Source: Roseiflexaceae bacterium (GTDB lineage Bacteria > Chloroflexota > Chloroflexia > Chloroflexales > Roseiflexaceae). Taken from it: a stretch of DNA of 40,751 nucleotides. The notes under the pieces were generated by a model. That model searched no databases and was not told where the DNA came from. It saw only the letters and a program-made list of their open reading frames with translations. A program made the translations under genes and the position numbers. Shown in pieces: positions 17,697 through 25,922 of the stretch (positions within the stretch are counted from its first letter, which is position 1; each line of letters begins with the position of its first letter). The stretch spans positions 1 to 40,751 of the forward strand of contig CANJHS010000027.1 of assembly GCA_947474225.1 (NCBI GenBank), read 5' to 3'.

Positions 17697-18695
17697 ATGA
17701 ATGTTGCAATGTGGGGCAAAGCATTGCGGACGATTCCGCGCTTGTCCAAAGAAGAATGGCTGTCGCTGGATATCATCTCGCGCTGGCTGGTGGCGTCACG
17801 CGCCGCGGTGCTGGTCATGACCACCACCTCTGCCATGATTGCCGGCGTCTGGGCCTGGCACGACGGGATGTTCAACGGATTTCTGTGGTTTTGTGTAATG
17901 GTCGGTTTGACCATGGCGCACGCCGCCAACAATCTCATCAACGACCTCGTTGATTACCGTTCGGGGGTCGATCACAACAACTACTTCCGCGCGCAATACG
18001 GGCCGCAACCACTGGTCCATGGCCTGCTCGATCAAAAGGGCTTGCTGCTCTATATCGCGGTGACGGGGCTGATAGCGCTGATACCTGGAGCGTACTTGGT
18101 TTATCTGCGCGGCGAATTGGCACTCTATTTGCTGTTGATTGGCGCCGCGTTTGTGCTCTTTTACACCTGGCCGCTCAAGTACATCGGCATGGGTGAAGTA
18201 GCGGTATTTGCGATCTGGGGACCATTGATGGTTGGTGGCGGCTACTTCGTCATCACCGGACACTGGTCGTGGGATGCCGTTCTCATCAGCCTGCCGCAAA
18301 CCTTGGCCGCCACAACGGTCTTGTTCGGCAAACACATCGACAAAAGTTCGGCGGACCGTGCCAGCAAGATCTATACCCTCCCCGTCATCCTCGGTACGCC
18401 ACTCGCCAAAGCAGTCGCGATGCTGATGATTATTGCCGAGTATGTCATTGTGATCTGGTTGATTGTCCGGGGCACATTGTCGCCGGTGATGGGGGTGGTG
18501 ATTTTGGCTGGGGCTGCAGCCTGGGCGGCCATCAAAGTCTTCCGTACTGACCGGCCCGAATCGCCGCCCGCAGACTACCCACCCGATGTCTGGCCACTCT
18601 GGTATGCGCCGTATGCGTTCGTGCATACACGGCTGTTCGGGTTGCTCTTTTTTGCAGGATTAATCATCGATGCGCTGTGGGCACAATTCCGTTAG
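17697..18695 (+). CDS. UbiA-family prenyltransferase (MenA-like)
   Basis: This 332-residue integral membrane protein has about eight to nine hydrophobic segments and the two aspartate-rich sites of UbiA prenyltransferases: NLINDLVDYRSGVDHNN (79-95) and GKHIDKSSADRASKIYTLP in the second half. They bind the Mg2+-diphosphate of the polyprenyl donor. The first motif (NDLVDYRSGVD) resembles 1,4-dihydroxy-2-naphthoate prenyltransferases of menaquinone synthesis more than chlorophyll or haem O synthases, but this is a resemblance only. GGAAGG precedes the ATG. It is transcribed away from the ABC1/UbiB kinase gene, and ends at a strong hairpin terminator. Confidence 0.86.
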   Translation: MNVAMWGKALRTIPRLSKEEWLSLDIISRWLVASRAAVLVMTTTSAMIAGVWAWHDGMFNGFLWFCVMVGLTMAHAANNLINDLVDYRSGVDHNNYFRAQYGPQPLVHGLLDQKGLLLYIAVTGLIALIPGAYLVYLRGELALYLLLIGAAFVLFYTWPLKYIGMGEVAVFAIWGPLMVGGGYFVITGHWSWDAVLISLPQTLAATTVLFGKHIDKSSADRASKIYTLPVILGTPLAKAVAMLMIIAEYVIVIWLIVRGTLSPVMGVVILAGAAAWAAIKVFRTDRPESPPADYPPDVWPLWYAPYAFVHTRLFGLLFFAGLIIDALWAQFR

Positions 18696-18721
18696 GAATG
18701 TGGACAGCGCATCGGAGCGGG

Positions 18722-18748
18722 CCCGACGCCATTGGCGTCGGGTTTTCT
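18722..18748 (+). terminator. Rho-independent terminator after the UbiA-type gene
   Basis: CCCGACGCC-ATT-GGCGTCGGG is a perfect 9 bp stem with a 3-base loop, followed by TTTTCT. The T-run touches the stop codon of the convergent protease gene. Confidence 0.9.
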
Positions 18749-19985
18749 ATTTGACCAGATGGGCGTAGGCAGCAGCGAGTTGGGTGTCTTTGCTGGTCCG
18801 CAATGCGTCGGCCGTCAGTGCGCCCGCGAGTTTGGGGCTGAGCGTGTCGGATAAGTTGGCCAAGACAACGACCTCATCGGGCGAAATGCCTTTGCCGCGC
18901 ACGACTTCGCCACCGGGCGTCAGCCATTGGGTCGTCCCGAGGCGAATCTGTGCGCCGGCGTCGAGGTCAAAGGGACGCAAGACGGTTGCAGTGCCAAAGG
19001 TCGGCTCACCGATGAGGTAGGCCCGTTTGGCGTATTGGAGTGCGGCAGACAAAATCTCAGCGGCGCTGGCACTGTTGTTGTTGATCAGCACGACCATGGG
19101 TAAATCAGGCATCAACGGGGTGTCTTCGGTGTTGTAGGGGGTGCGGGTTTTGTCGCGGGTCTCTTCGATCAGGACCGTGCTGTTTTTGGGCAAAAATTGA
19201 CCGGCAACGCTCATCAATTGGTCGACGTAGCCGCCCGGATTATTGCGCAGATCGAGGACAATCGACGTCGCGCCGCCTGCTTGTGCCGCCCGCACTGCCA
19301 CGCGGGTGTCGTCGTTTGCCTGGGCCGAGAATTGGTTCAAACGGACCAATGCCACGTTGCCCGGCAGCATGCTCCAGGTGACACTGGGGATGTCAATGCT
19401 CTGTCGGACAATCGAGATGGTCTCGGTTTTGCCGTTTTCGTGCAGAATCTCAAGGACCACGGTGGTGCCGCTGGGGCCACGCACTTTGGCTTGGAGTTCA
19501 CTGATGGTGGAGGTTTTCATATCGATGCCGTCGACCGTCATGATGCGGTCGCCGGGGAGGACGCCGGCTTTCTCGGCGGGTGCACCCTCGATGGGGGCAG
19601 CAATGATGACGTAGCCTTCACGTTCGCTGAGGTATGCACCGATGCCTTCGAAGGTACCGTCGAGGGCTTCTTTTTCTTGTGCGGCGTCTTTGGGTGACAT
19701 ATAGCGACTGTGGCCTTTGTCGCCCAGGCTATCGACCATGCCGGTGATGGCGCCGTCCACGAGGGTGTCGGTGTTGGTTGCGTCGGGATCGACGTAGTTG
19801 CCTTTGACAATGTCCCACGCATCATAGAGCCGATTGAGCTTCTGACAGTCGGTTGCTGACAAGGGGCACGGCGTCGATAATCGCGTCGCAGCATAATATC
19901 CAATTGCTAGCATCGCGACGCTCAGCACCACCAGGAGCGGCATCACGAACCAGAGTGGAACGCGGAATTTGAACAACGATCGCAT
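18747..19985 (-). CDS. S41-family C-terminal processing peptidase with altered catalytic site
   Basis: Starting at MRSLFKFRVP (ATG at 19985, GGGAG upstream) the protein has 412 residues: an N-terminal membrane anchor (11-32), a PDZ domain (about 115-195, with AGVLPGDRIMTVDG) and the S41 core. NNNSASAAEIL (302-312) carries the nucleophile S307. In tail-specific proteases the general base is a lysine 25 residues later within TFGKG; here that position is T332 (TFGTAT), and lysines K320 and neighbours do not replace it by alignment. The protein may use another base, or be a non-cleaving chaperone-like relative. Similar TFGT variants occur in related bacteria as far as I recall. It is probably an outward-facing protein anchored in the cytoplasmic membrane. 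Confidence 0.86.
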   Translation of the reverse strand: MRSLFKFRVPLWFVMPLLVVLSVAMLAIGYYAATRLSTPCPLSATDCQKLNRLYDAWDIVKGNYVDPDATNTDTLVDGAITGMVDSLGDKGHSRYMSPKDAAQEKEALDGTFEGIGAYLSEREGYVIIAAPIEGAPAEKAGVLPGDRIMTVDGIDMKTSTISELQAKVRGPSGTTVVLEILHENGKTETISIVRQSIDIPSVTWSMLPGNVALVRLNQFSAQANDDTRVAVRAAQAGGATSIVLDLRNNPGGYVDQLMSVAGQFLPKNSTVLIEETRDKTRTPYNTEDTPLMPDLPMVVLINNNSASAAEILSAALQYAKRAYLIGEPTFGTATVLRPFDLDAGAQIRLGTTQWLTPGGEVVRGKGISPDEVVVLANLSDTLSPKLAGALTADALRTSKDTQLAAAYAHLVK

Positions 19986-20146
19986 GTCGTAATACTCCCG
20001 TAAACATTTTTCTAATGCTTGATTGTACCAAGCACTGATGAGCGATGTATAAGTGACTGCACCGATGCAAAGGGCACGATTTCGCACGACGCAACAGAGT
20101 CAACAGTGTATGATACCTGCAATTGATTGACCCTAAAGGAATCGTC

Positions 20147-20680
20147 ATGCCCACCCTTGATTTTCTGCGTATGCCATCACCCGTCGGCGAGCTGCTCATC
20201 GTCACGACGGGGCAGGCGGTGCAGTTCCTCGACTATGTCGATTACGAGTCGCGTATGCACACGCTGCTGCGCTCTCGCTATGGTGACGCATATACACTGC
20301 GTGATGCAGATGATCCACTCGAGCTGCGTAGTCGCCTGCAGGCCTACTTCGCCGGCCAGTACCAGGCGGTCGATGACATACCGGTCGAGACTGGTGGGAC
20401 CCCATTCCAACAAGCGGTATGGCTGGCCTTGCGCACCATCCCGGCGGGGCAGACTGCCACCTACGGCCAACAGGCAGCACGCATCGGCAATCCTGCCGCG
20501 ACGCGTGCCGTGGGCCGTACCAATGGCCTTAATCCCATCGCGATTATCCTGCCCTGCCACCGTGTCATCGGGGCAAACGGCACCCTGACCGGCTATGCCG
20601 GCGGGTTGGAACGCAAGGCATGGTTGTTGCACCACGAAGGCTGGCGCGGCGCCGCTGCGCAGACCACACTGCCACTCTAG
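20147..20680 (+). CDS. ogt: Methylated-DNA--protein-cysteine methyltransferase (Ogt/AGT)
   Basis: The 177-residue protein repairs O6-alkylguanine by moving the alkyl group to its own cysteine, an irreversible one-turn reaction. The active site PCHRV is at 136-140 (C137), preceded by the helix-turn-helix region ATYGQQAARIGNPAATRAVGR with R120 as the likely base-flipping finger and N129 in the Asn hinge. The length matches the usual 160-180 residues. AAAGGA lies eight bases before the chosen ATG at 20147; an ATG at 20123 would add eight residues without support. Its TAG stop interlocks with that of the convergent transporter gene in the palindrome CTAG. Confidence 0.93.
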   Translation: MPTLDFLRMPSPVGELLIVTTGQAVQFLDYVDYESRMHTLLRSRYGDAYTLRDADDPLELRSRLQAYFAGQYQAVDDIPVETGGTPFQQAVWLALRTIPAGQTATYGQQAARIGNPAATRAVGRTNGLNPIAIILPCHRVIGANGTLTGYAGGLERKAWLLHHEGWRGAAAQTTLPL

Positions 20681-21501
20681 AGCGCAATCATGATGGTGGC
20701 AGCCAGGGTCAAAACCAATCCCCAGCGCTGCACGACACGAATCTGCTCTCGCAGCACCGTTGCAGCGAGTAATACGGTGACAGCAGGGTAGAGCGAGGCG
20801 AGCACACTAGCTACGTCGAGTCGTCCGTAGCGCGCCGCCAAAAAGAACAATACCGCAGCCCCGATGTCGAAGAGTGCTGCTACCACGGCTAACCAGACGC
20901 CACCCCACGCCGGGCGACCGCCGGGACGCGCAATCAGCCAAGGGATGGTGACCAGCATGGCAGTGCTGCGGCTCAGTGCCAATGGTGCGTATACCGCCGA
21001 TCCTGTGCTGATGTGCGTCAGCAGGATAAAGTACACCCCGAACGCAATGCCGGCTATCAGCCCCACCCAGAGTCCGTTGTTGCCGCTGCGTGGTCCCGCG
21101 AACGAGTTCAGACAAATCGCAGCGATTCCGATAGCGATGCCCACCATGACCGTCAGCGTCGGCACGCCGTCACTGCCGATCCCATAGAGCACCGGCACCA
21201 TGGTCGCGAGTACTGCCGAGACCGGCGCAGTGACGGCGGTATGTCCCGCTGCAATGCCCATATAGAGCGCTGCGACGCCGATGGCGCCACACAGCCCGGC
21301 CCCGATTGCCACGGCGATATTGGTGCTGGCCAACATGGGTTCTCCCAGTGCGGCGGCGCTGGCCCAGAGGATGAGCGCACCGATGAGTTCGCCGATGACG
21401 AGCACCTGCACCACCGAGATGCGATTGCTGGCCCGGCCACCGGCGAAGTCGCTGATGCCGTAGCACAGCGCGGCTGAAATACCCGCTATGATGGAAAACA
21501 T
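20677..21501 (-). CDS. EamA/DMT-family membrane transporter
   Basis: A 274-residue protein with ten predicted hydrophobic helices in two repeats of five, as in the drug/metabolite transporter superfamily (EamA). The start AALCYGISDFAGGRAS and the mid-point LWVGLIAGIAFGVYFILL mark the two EamA units, and each ends with the family's typical VLASLYPAVTVLLAATVLREQ-like pattern. Substrate unknown; members export amino acids, metabolites or nucleobases. GAGGGAG precedes the ATG at 21501. The gene converges with ogt: both TAG stops share the CTAG at 20677-20680, leaving no room for a terminator between them. Confidence 0.85.
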   Translation of the reverse strand: MFSIIAGISAALCYGISDFAGGRASNRISVVQVLVIGELIGALILWASAAALGEPMLASTNIAVAIGAGLCGAIGVAALYMGIAAGHTAVTAPVSAVLATMVPVLYGIGSDGVPTLTVMVGIAIGIAAICLNSFAGPRSGNNGLWVGLIAGIAFGVYFILLTHISTGSAVYAPLALSRSTAMLVTIPWLIARPGGRPAWGGVWLAVVAALFDIGAAVLFFLAARYGRLDVASVLASLYPAVTVLLAATVLREQIRVVQRWGLVLTLAATIMIAL

Positions 21502-21570
21502 GACACACTCCCTCGTCTGTCCGCATTATACGGCCGACGATTATCCGACAACCACGACAAAGGGTGACGA

Positions 21571-22374
21571 ATGAGCACAATGCGCCATTGGGTATCCGTC
21601 GTTTGTACCGTTCCCGTCGTTGCCATCGTGGTCGCGTTCGTTCTGGCGCAGTCGCAACTCCTGCGCCTAGTCGGCACTGCGGACTGGACGCAGATGCTCT
21701 GGCCGAATCTCGAATGGCTCCTCGGTGCGCTGGTCATCGCCCGCCTCTACCCGCGCGATTGGCCACGCTGGTCGTGGACCGCGTTGGGGCGGATGGTGTG
21801 TGAAGCATCCATGTTGCTGCTGCTGTTGATTGCGCTGCTCTGGATGACCGGTACGACACTCACATTTGGTGTCTGGGATTGGTCGGCAGTCCTTCCGTTG
21901 CTGGCCATTGCACCGGCGTTGTTGGCCTGGTGTGTCGCCGAAGAGACCGTCTTGCGTGGCGCGGCTGGCCGACTGAGTGCGGGCGTGCGCCCCGTGCTGC
22001 AACCACTGGTCTTGTTTGCCGTAGCCGCCATCGGCACGGTCTTGATGCAGCCTAGTCTGTCTGCGTTTGTGGTCGTAAGCGTATGCGCACTCGAAGTACT
22101 GAGTATCGTCGGCTCTGTGGCGGGGAATGGGCTGATGTTGTTGGCCGCGCGGCGCTGGTTTGTCCGGCTGGGTATCATTGCTTGTGGAATTCCGGGAGTC
22201 GGGTTCGCCGTACGCAGTGCGCCGCTCGCGCAATTATCGATACTCAGCCCCATTCTGGGGACGTTACTCATGTCGAGTTTGTGTGTCTTGTGGAGCTGTA
22301 TGGTTGCGCTATTGTGGACACGCTCCGCGATGCGTCCGTTGCCGTTGCAACAAAACGACACACACGGCGTCTAG
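21571..22374 (+). CDS. CPBP-like integral membrane protein lacking the histidine motifs
   Basis: This 267-residue protein is almost wholly hydrophobic, with about eight membrane segments. AEETVLRG (123-130) matches the E-E-x3-R motif of CPBP/CAAX-protease-like (Rce1-type) intramembrane proteins, but the two later motifs, which need histidines, are missing: there is no histidine at all in the membrane-spanning part after it. It may therefore be an inactive relative or a different family with a chance match. It begins 69 bases from the divergent EamA transporter and is followed after 23 bases by a 45-residue membrane peptide, probably on one transcript. Confidence 0.55.
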   Translation: MSTMRHWVSVVCTVPVVAIVVAFVLAQSQLLRLVGTADWTQMLWPNLEWLLGALVIARLYPRDWPRWSWTALGRMVCEASMLLLLLIALLWMTGTTLTFGVWDWSAVLPLLAIAPALLAWCVAEETVLRGAAGRLSAGVRPVLQPLVLFAVAAIGTVLMQPSLSAFVVVSVCALEVLSIVGSVAGNGLMLLAARRWFVRLGIIACGIPGVGFAVRSAPLAQLSILSPILGTLLMSSLCVLWSCMVALLWTRSAMRPLPLQQNDTHGV

Positions 22375-22397
22375 GTGGTGTAATAGAGGAGTATGCC

Positions 22398-22535
22398 ATG
22401 CGACCACTCATCCGCAAATCACTGATTGCCGCTGCTATCGCGCTCGGGTCATTTGCCGTCGGATATGCGTTTTTTCGCCTGACCGTTGGTCAAATCAAAC
22501 TCTCAAACGCCTACGAGCTCGACGTCGCCGAATAA
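22398..22535 (+). CDS. Small single-span membrane protein (45 residues)
   Basis: ATG at 22398 follows a good ribosome site (AGAGGAG, 6 bases upstream). The peptide has a basic N-terminus (MRPLIRKS), one hydrophobic helix (LIAAAIALGSFAVGYAFF) and an acidic tail (YELDVAE), so it should sit in the membrane with the tail outside. No family recognised. A terminator follows 19 bases after its stop, so it ends the transcript of the CPBP-like gene. Confidence 0.6.
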   Translation: MRPLIRKSLIAAAIALGSFAVGYAFFRLTVGQIKLSNAYELDVAE

Positions 22536-22554
22536 CATGCTTGGCAAAAGCAGA

Positions 22555-22589
22555 CCACCCACACCGAGATAGCTCGGGTGGGTGGTTTT
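22555..22589 (+). terminator. Rho-independent terminator after the 45-residue gene
   Basis: CCACCCAC pairs with GTGGGTGG and, after a one-base bulge, CCGAG pairs with CTCGG around an ATAG loop; TTTT follows. It separates the plus-strand genes from the convergent RAM-domain gene. Confidence 0.85.
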
Positions 22590-22607
22590 GGTTGGCTACT
22601 CTGTGAT

Positions 22608-22886
22608 TTATTCGATACCAACGCTCCAGGCTGCTTCGAGGTCATTGGGCGAAAAGCGACGGAAGGCCAACACGGTGCTGGTTTTGGTGATGCCATCAAT
22701 GCGCGAAATCTCATCCGGGATGATTTCGGCCAATTTCTCGTAGTCGGCCAAGCGCACGATGGCGATGATGTCCCATTCACCGGTGACGCTATAGACTTCG
22801 CTGACGTGGGGGAGGGCAGCGATCGCCATGGCAATCGTCTTGATGGCATCGGGTCGGGCTTGAATCATACAAAACGCAGTCAACAT
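22608..22886 (-). CDS. Stand-alone Lrp/AsnC ligand-binding (RAM) domain protein
   Basis: The 92-residue protein corresponds to the C-terminal RAM domain of Lrp/AsnC regulators, with no helix-turn-helix. Visible are the first strand (LTAFCMIQ), HVSEVYSVTGEWDIIAIVRL with the conserved GEWD turn, and IDGITKTSTVLAF. Such short proteins form dimers and higher rings that bind amino acids or similar metabolites and act by binding other proteins or mixing with full-length Lrp. AAGGAGG gives it a strong ribosome site. It follows the desaturase gene on the same strand after 30 bases, so it may respond to the same conditions, but no link is proven. Confidence 0.9.
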   Translation of the reverse strand: MLTAFCMIQARPDAIKTIAMAIAALPHVSEVYSVTGEWDIIAIVRLADYEKLAEIIPDEISRIDGITKTSTVLAFRRFSPNDLEAAWSVGIE

Positions 22887-22916
22887 ACAGGCCTCCTTGG
22901 CGTGCGGCGCTGGTGA

Positions 22917-23939
22917 CTAGGCAGTGGCTGGGCTGGGCAACTCGGGCACGAATTCGTAGCTCGGTTCGACCTTTTGGCGGCGCATAATGCGGATAATCAC
23001 CGTCCACGTCTCGACCAGACCATTGGGGACGTAGGGCAATTCGTGCTTGATGGCACGGTGCAAGCGCTCGAGTTTGTAGCACGGTACACCGGCATACATG
23101 TGATGTTCGATGTGGTAGTTCATCTGCCAGTAGAGGAACTTGAGGACCGGGTTGAGCAAAATAGTACGGGTGCACAGACGGAAGTCTTCGACGTCGTCTT
23201 GCAGGCCAACGTGCTGTGTGTTGTTGCACAAGAACAGCATCACACCGCCAAAAAACGGTGCAAAGGTGATGAGAATCGGAATCATCCACAACCCTGTCAG
23301 CCAGCCAATCGCGATAATGGCGGTGTGTGACACCAGCAAAATCCGCGCCCAGTTGATGAGCTCGTTGCGGCGGGCCGGCTTGCTGTCGGGGAAGAGTGTC
23401 TTCATCCAGTCGCCTTGCATCGTCCCCATGCTGAGCAGTACCCAGTCACGGTAACGTGTGAGGAACCCTTGGGGGTTGATAAACGAGGTCAGCAAGAAGC
23501 TCTTGAGCGTGATTTCGATGGGCAAAATCACTTCCATGTCATCGGGCTGATGCAACGTGTATTTGTGATGCTCTTGGTGACTGGCCCAAAAGAACACATG
23601 GTTTGATCCCGAAATGAAGCTAATGAACAACAGAAACAACCGATTGAGCGCACGTGTCTTGAAGACGGTGCTGTGACAGAGTTCATGGAATCCGTTCAAG
23701 AGGAACGCATACACTTCGCCGTGCAACCACAGACAGAGCAGCAGAATCGGCCAGCTCCAGTTGTAATAGGCATGCCACGACAGCGCGCCGGTGGCGGCGA
23801 TGACGCCCAAGTGGCCCAGCGTCTGTATAAAGCCTGCGCCGTCTTCGCGCTGATTGAGCTCTGCCAACAGTGCACGGTCCAATGGGACGCGATACCAATG
23901 GAGTTTGGACTGTGCTACGGGTTCAACGTCAGTCGTCAT
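22917..23939 (-). CDS. Fatty acid desaturase family protein
   Basis: This 340-residue membrane protein carries the three histidine boxes of membrane di-iron desaturases: HELCH (85-89), HQEHH (121-125) and HIEHH (276-280), plus an extra H in NNTQHVG (243). Hydrophobic pairs of helices lie at about 42-80, 98-115 and 205-237. The family uses O2 and electrons from ferredoxin or cytochrome b5-like donors to desaturate or hydroxylate acyl chains, carotenoids or similar lipids. Substrate unknown. AAGGAG, lying across the end of the PhyH gene, serves the ATG at 23939; the gap to the PhyH stop is 11 bases, so the two genes are one operon. Confidence 0.88.
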   Translation of the reverse strand: MTTDVEPVAQSKLHWYRVPLDRALLAELNQREDGAGFIQTLGHLGVIAATGALSWHAYYNWSWPILLLCLWLHGEVYAFLLNGFHELCHSTVFKTRALNRLFLLFISFISGSNHVFFWASHQEHHKYTLHQPDDMEVILPIEITLKSFLLTSFINPQGFLTRYRDWVLLSMGTMQGDWMKTLFPDSKPARRNELINWARILLVSHTAIIAIGWLTGLWMIPILITFAPFFGGVMLFLCNNTQHVGLQDDVEDFRLCTRTILLNPVLKFLYWQMNYHIEHHMYAGVPCYKLERLHRAIKHELPYVPNGLVETWTVIIRIMRRQKVEPSYEFVPELPSPATA

Positions 23940-23950
23940 TGACCTGCTCC

Positions 23951-24826
23951 TTAGGCGATGAGTGGCGGATCTTCGGCGAGTATTTTGGCTTTGGGGGCAC
24001 GCATTTCGAGGACTTGCTTACCATCTTGCTCGACCCACACGCCACACGCGCCACCAGATTTGCTGACGCCCAGGTCGACTTCGGTGCCGTCCATGCGCAA
24101 TACGGGGTGGTAATACTTGGCGACTTTTTCGGCTTCGCCGACGATGTAATGACCGATCATGGAGCGGCGGAAGCGGTTGCTGCTGGTGTTGGGGTATGAC
24201 CCGTGGATCATCTGCCCATTGAAGAAGAAGACATCGCCAGCCTTCATAAGTACCGGCGCACTACTCATCCCTTCTGGCAACGGCACGGTCACATCGGTGA
24301 AGCTCTGCGTCGTATCGGCAGGAACGGTGCACAACAACGGCAATTCGTGGCTCCCCGGGACGACCTGCATGCAGCCATTGGCTTCGTCGCAGTCATCCAG
24401 TGCCAGCCAGGCAGCCATGCAGGTGCCGGGTTGGACGCGGAGGTAATATTGGTCCTGGTGGAGCGCTTGACCGCGTGCACCGGGTGGTTTGAAGTAGAGC
24501 ATGGTCTGTACCGCATATGGCGATGAACCAAGCAGTGCGGTCAAGACCTGGTCGAGGCGTGCATCGATCATCCAGTTGAGTGCTTGTTCGTCCCAGCGGT
24601 GCATGTGAATCATGCGTGGGTATTGCTGCAATGGGTCAGGAGTGTTGTTATCATTGCCTGCAATGGGGACACCGGCGAAGTCGCCTGGCAGAGATTCGGC
24701 CTTGCGCATCTCCATGAAGTGGTCGATATAGGCGGACACTTCGGTCTGCGAAAAAAGACCACGCACGATGGTATAGCCATCACGGTGATACTGTGCCACG
24801 TTGGCAGTCAAATCCATGTGTGTCAT
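23951..24826 (-). CDS. Phytanoyl-CoA dioxygenase (PhyH) family protein
   Basis: From MTHMDLTANV (ATG at 24826, AAAGGAG nine bases upstream) the product has 291 residues. HQDQY (H123, D125) and H208 in NGQMIHGSYPN form the Fe(II) facial triad, and R218 or R220 in NRFRRS should hold 2-oxoglutarate, as in PhyH-type oxygenases. The protein would hydroxylate an acyl-CoA or small lipid-like substrate with O2 and 2-oxoglutarate. A long reading from 25018 would add 64 residues that overlap the divergent DinB gene and has no support. It is the first gene before the desaturase, with 90 bases separating it from the divergent DinB gene, room for two promoters. Confidence 0.87.
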   Translation of the reverse strand: MTHMDLTANVAQYHRDGYTIVRGLFSQTEVSAYIDHFMEMRKAESLPGDFAGVPIAGNDNNTPDPLQQYPRMIHMHRWDEQALNWMIDARLDQVLTALLGSSPYAVQTMLYFKPPGARGQALHQDQYYLRVQPGTCMAAWLALDDCDEANGCMQVVPGSHELPLLCTVPADTTQSFTDVTVPLPEGMSSAPVLMKAGDVFFFNGQMIHGSYPNTSSNRFRRSMIGHYIVGEAEKVAKYYHPVLRMDGTEVDLGVSKSGGACGVWVEQDGKQVLEMRAPKAKILAEDPPLIA

Positions 24827-24916
24827 GCCGAGCTCCTTTGCGCGGGTTCGGTGGTTGTCCGGTAGGATGGCAATATTGTAGCATGAAGGTATCGGTTTTT
24901 CGAAAAGGATCAGGCC

Positions 24917-25789
24917 ATGCACCACACCGACCCGGTCATAGCGGCGTTTGCAGACGATGGCCGTTTTTTGCAACAGAAAGCGCTTCGCGACGGATTTAGC
25001 GCGAATCAATGGCGTCACTATTGGGGGTGGAACGCAATTGCCCTAGCACACCTCGAAGCCGCCGCGCAGCGGACCGACCCCCAGTACCCCAGCTGGGCAA
25101 TCGCCCCATACCAGCCTATCGAGGCCTTCGTCGATGCCCAAAACGCTGCCATAGACGGCTTGTACCCCGAATGGGATGCTCCTGCAGCTCAGCGCGCCTG
25201 GGCAGACCAATGCGCGGCGATTATCCAGGTTGCGTCTGACATCCCGGCTGACATCCGCGCCGATACGACGCTCTTTCCATTTCTGAATGGTGCTTCGGTG
25301 AACGACGTATTGCGCATTCAAACGGGTCATAGTCGTGAGCACTATGCAAAAAATCCGGCTGAACAGGCGCTCGACGATGCGCTGTATGCACTGCGCCAGC
25401 AGTACCAATGGTGGGTTGCGCATCGCACGCATCCCAGCGCCACGGCGTGGGTATACACGCATCTGTGGGCCTGGCAGACCATCTCGATTGCACGTATTGC
25501 GGCGGGTAGCGAAGGACAGCTGCCCGTGTATCCCACTTGGCCAACGGACAATCCCGATAATCACACTCAGGTCGACATCAATGCCTGGATCGAGCGTACC
25601 CACGGAGGCGTCGACGCACAGACGGCAATCGCGCGTTGGGATATGGGATTCCGACAGTTACTCAGCATGTTGGTCAAGATTCCGGCCGAGTGGTACCTCG
25701 ACCCGGCGCGCTGCCCGTGGCTCGATGGCTATGTGCTGCTCGATGTCATTAAAGGCACAACCGAGCATCATCGAGAACACGCGGAATAG
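24917..25789 (+). CDS. Tandem DinB/ClbS-like domain protein
   Basis: The 290-residue protein consists of two similar halves, each with a four-helix pattern and ending in a TGHSREHYAK- or TTEHHREHAE-like motif with paired histidines. A common middle motif YPSW / YPTWP is followed by an acidic-polar segment and then an x(3)-F-V or INAWI helix. This arrangement fits the DinB/DfsB-ClbS superfamily (metal-binding, thiol-dependent or detoxifying enzymes), fused in tandem. Function unknown. AAGGATCAGG precedes the ATG at 24917. The TAG stop at 25787-25789 runs directly into a heptamer repeat array. Confidence 0.55.
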   Translation: MHHTDPVIAAFADDGRFLQQKALRDGFSANQWRHYWGWNAIALAHLEAAAQRTDPQYPSWAIAPYQPIEAFVDAQNAAIDGLYPEWDAPAAQRAWADQCAAIIQVASDIPADIRADTTLFPFLNGASVNDVLRIQTGHSREHYAKNPAEQALDDALYALRQQYQWWVAHRTHPSATAWVYTHLWAWQTISIARIAAGSEGQLPVYPTWPTDNPDNHTQVDINAWIERTHGGVDAQTAIARWDMGFRQLLSMLVKIPAEWYLDPARCPWLDGYVLLDVIKGTTEHHREHAE

Positions 25790-25870
25790 TTATCAGTTAT
25801 CAGTTATCAGTTATCAGTTATCAGTTATCAGTTATCAGTTATCAGTTATCAGTTATCAGTTATCAGTTAT
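25788..25870. repeat. Perfect heptanucleotide tandem repeat (AGTTATC, about 12 copies)
   Basis: From 25788 to 25870 AGTTATC repeats 11 times without error plus six further bases. The array starts inside the stop codon of the DinB gene. All frames are open in places, which produces a false repeated protein. The unit is the reverse complement of GATAACT found in the diverged array at 11458-11485, so the family is dispersed in this genome. Confidence 0.95.
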
Positions 25871-25922
25871 TCTATGGTCCCAAAAAACGTTGACACACAT
25901 CGCTCCCGCTGAACACTGAAAA

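Noticed and set aside
22083..22397. N-terminal extension of the 45-residue membrane protein
   Set aside because: It overlaps the CPBP-like gene in another frame; the ATG at 22398 has a good ribosome site and gives a coherent peptide.
25788..25870. CRISPR-like array
   Set aside because: Units are 7 bases with no spacers; it is a simple tandem repeat.
25335..25919. Plus-strand frame coding for a repeated SYQLSVI peptide
   Set aside because: It is only the heptamer array read through in an alternative frame of the DinB gene.
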